NCBI GenBank assembly: GCA_016882345.1 | Contig: VGQR01000024.1 | Coordinates: forward strand, 1 to 13,086 | Reading direction: 5' to 3' | Length of the DNA: 13,086 nt | Source of the DNA: Cyanobacteria bacterium K_DeepCast_35m_m2_023 | Lineage (GTDB): Bacteria; Cyanobacteriota; Cyanobacteriia; PCC-6307; Cyanobiaceae | Part shown: one piece after another, positions 12,423-13,086 of the stretch | Layout of the letters: every line of letters begins with the position of its first letter | How positions within the stretch are numbered: position 1 is the stretch's first letter | The notes under the pieces: generated by a model | Databases searched by the model: none | Seen by the model: the letters and a program-made list of their open reading frames with translations, nothing else | Told to the model about the DNA's origin: nothing | Made by a program: the position numbers and the translations under genes

Positions 12423-13086
12423 ATGAATCCCAGCCCCGTTCTGGTCCTAAACGCCGGCAGTTCCACGCTCAAGGCCGCCCTGTTGCCAAGCCCAACGACT
12501 GAACGCCTCTGGCAGGGCCAACAGAGCTGGTCCGACCACAACGCCGCTGGCCACAACCCACCTGATCCGCAGGCGTTGGCGGCAGGCCTGGAGGCCTGGC
12601 TGCCTGCAGCGCTCGACCCTTGGCAAGGCCAGCTCGAGCTGGTGGCCCACCGGCTGGTCCACGGCGGCAGCCGCTTCAGCGAGCCGCTGACGCTGGATGC
12701 AGCGGCCCGAGAAGAGCTCGCCGCCGTCAGCGACCTGGCACCCCTGCACAACGGCACGGCGCTGGCGGTCATCGACTGGATCGAGACCTGGCTGCAGACC
12801 TGGCAACCGGGCCTGCGCCAATGGGCCTGTTTTGACACGGCCTTTCACAGCACGCTGCCAGCCAGCGCCAGCACCTACGCCCTGCCGGCCGCCTGGCGGG
12901 CCAAGGGTCTGCGTCGCTATGGCTTTCACGGTCTCAACCACCAGCACGTGGCCGAGACCGTGGCGGCGATCCTGCACGACGAGGGCCGCAGCGAGCAGGA
13001 GCTGGCCCAGCTGCGGCTGATCAGCGCCCACCTGGGTGCCGGCTGCTCCCTGTGTGCGGTGCAGGGGGGGGGGCGCAGCATCGCCA
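12423..13086 (+). CDS. ackA: Acetate kinase, N-terminal part (runs off window end)
   Basis: The first ~221 residues of acetate kinase are visible, which interconverts acetate + ATP and acetyl phosphate + ADP in overflow and fermentative metabolism. The phosphate-binding NAGSSTLK motif opens the protein. AHRLVHGG, LAPLHNGTAL, FDTAFHSTLP (catalytic Asp), YGFHGLNHQHV and SAHLGAGCSLCAV follow in the expected order. An in-frame GTG at 12411 could add four residues. The frame was read by hand because it has no stop in the window. Near the end a run of ten G (13064-13073) encodes Gly-Gly-Gly before RSIA, where relatives that I recall have one Gly less. Confidence 0.93.
   Translation, partial: MNPSPVLVLNAGSSTLKAALLPSPTTERLWQGQQSWSDHNAAGHNPPDPQALAAGLEAWLPAALDPWQGQLELVAHRLVHGGSRFSEPLTLDAAAREELAAVSDLAPLHNGTALAVIDWIETWLQTWQPGLRQWACFDTAFHSTLPASASTYALPAAWRAKGLRRYGFHGLNHQHVAETVAAILHDEGRSEQELAQLRLISAHLGAGCSLCAVQGGGRSIA

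Noticed and set aside
12447..13031. 194-codon minus-strand open frame
   Set aside because: It is antisense to acetate kinase, whose motifs run in order through the plus strand.

Overview
The window most likely comes from a high-GC picocyanobacterium of the Synechococcus/Cyanobium group. The evidence is an outer-membrane porin with an SLH domain and coiled coil (SomA/OprB type), a cyanobacterial-type GAPDH-ArsJ pair, a NtcA-like CRP-family regulator, an SphX-like remnant, and a small protein resembling a cyanobacteria-only family. No RNA genes, CRISPR array or insertion sequence were recognised. The genus is inference from remembered families; no search could be run.

Layout. 1-1596 (minus strand) is a regulatory operon: a CRP-family regulator, then an OmpR/PhoB-type response regulator with an atypical receiver and a one-base frameshift, then the start of a second, canonical response regulator that leaves the window. 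1732-2558 (plus) is a pair of overlapping fluoride-channel genes (crcB/fluC). 2521-2853 (minus) is an ArsR repressor with a CVC arsenite-binding motif. 2964-4593 (plus) is an accessory insert: a Uma2-type nuclease, an internally deleted remnant of a restriction-methylase N-terminus, a zeta-toxin-like kinase and a small putative antitoxin. 4769-7047 (plus) is gap-arsJ, where arsJ is broken by an in-frame TAG at codon 96. 7120-10082 (minus) holds pstS and a large SLH porin, each with a clear intrinsic terminator. 10236-10715 (minus) is a 5'-truncated SphX-type phosphate-binding protein remnant lying directly downstream of corA (10725-11747, minus). 12094-12381 (plus) is a small conserved cyanobacterial protein, and 12423 onward is acetate kinase, cut by the window end.

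How it fits together. The theme is phosphate scavenging coupled to arsenate defence. Arsenate enters through phosphate porins and the Pst system. GAPDH can make 1-arseno-3-phosphoglycerate from it, and ArsJ exports that compound. The sequence supports a regulatory link. A perfect ATCAA-N6-TTGAT palindrome precedes gap-arsJ and a one-mismatch copy precedes arsR. Pho-box-like CTTAACC repeats precede pstS, the CRP regulator and gap. Pairing of a CRP regulator (PtrA), phoB-type regulators, pstS, a porin, gap and an ArsJ-like MFS gene recalls the phosphate gene cluster of marine picocyanobacteria.

Several lesions stand out: the response-regulator frameshift, the arsJ amber codon, the sphX remnant and the methylase remnant. 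The first two are single-base changes in otherwise intact genes, so sequencing error must be excluded before they are called decay.
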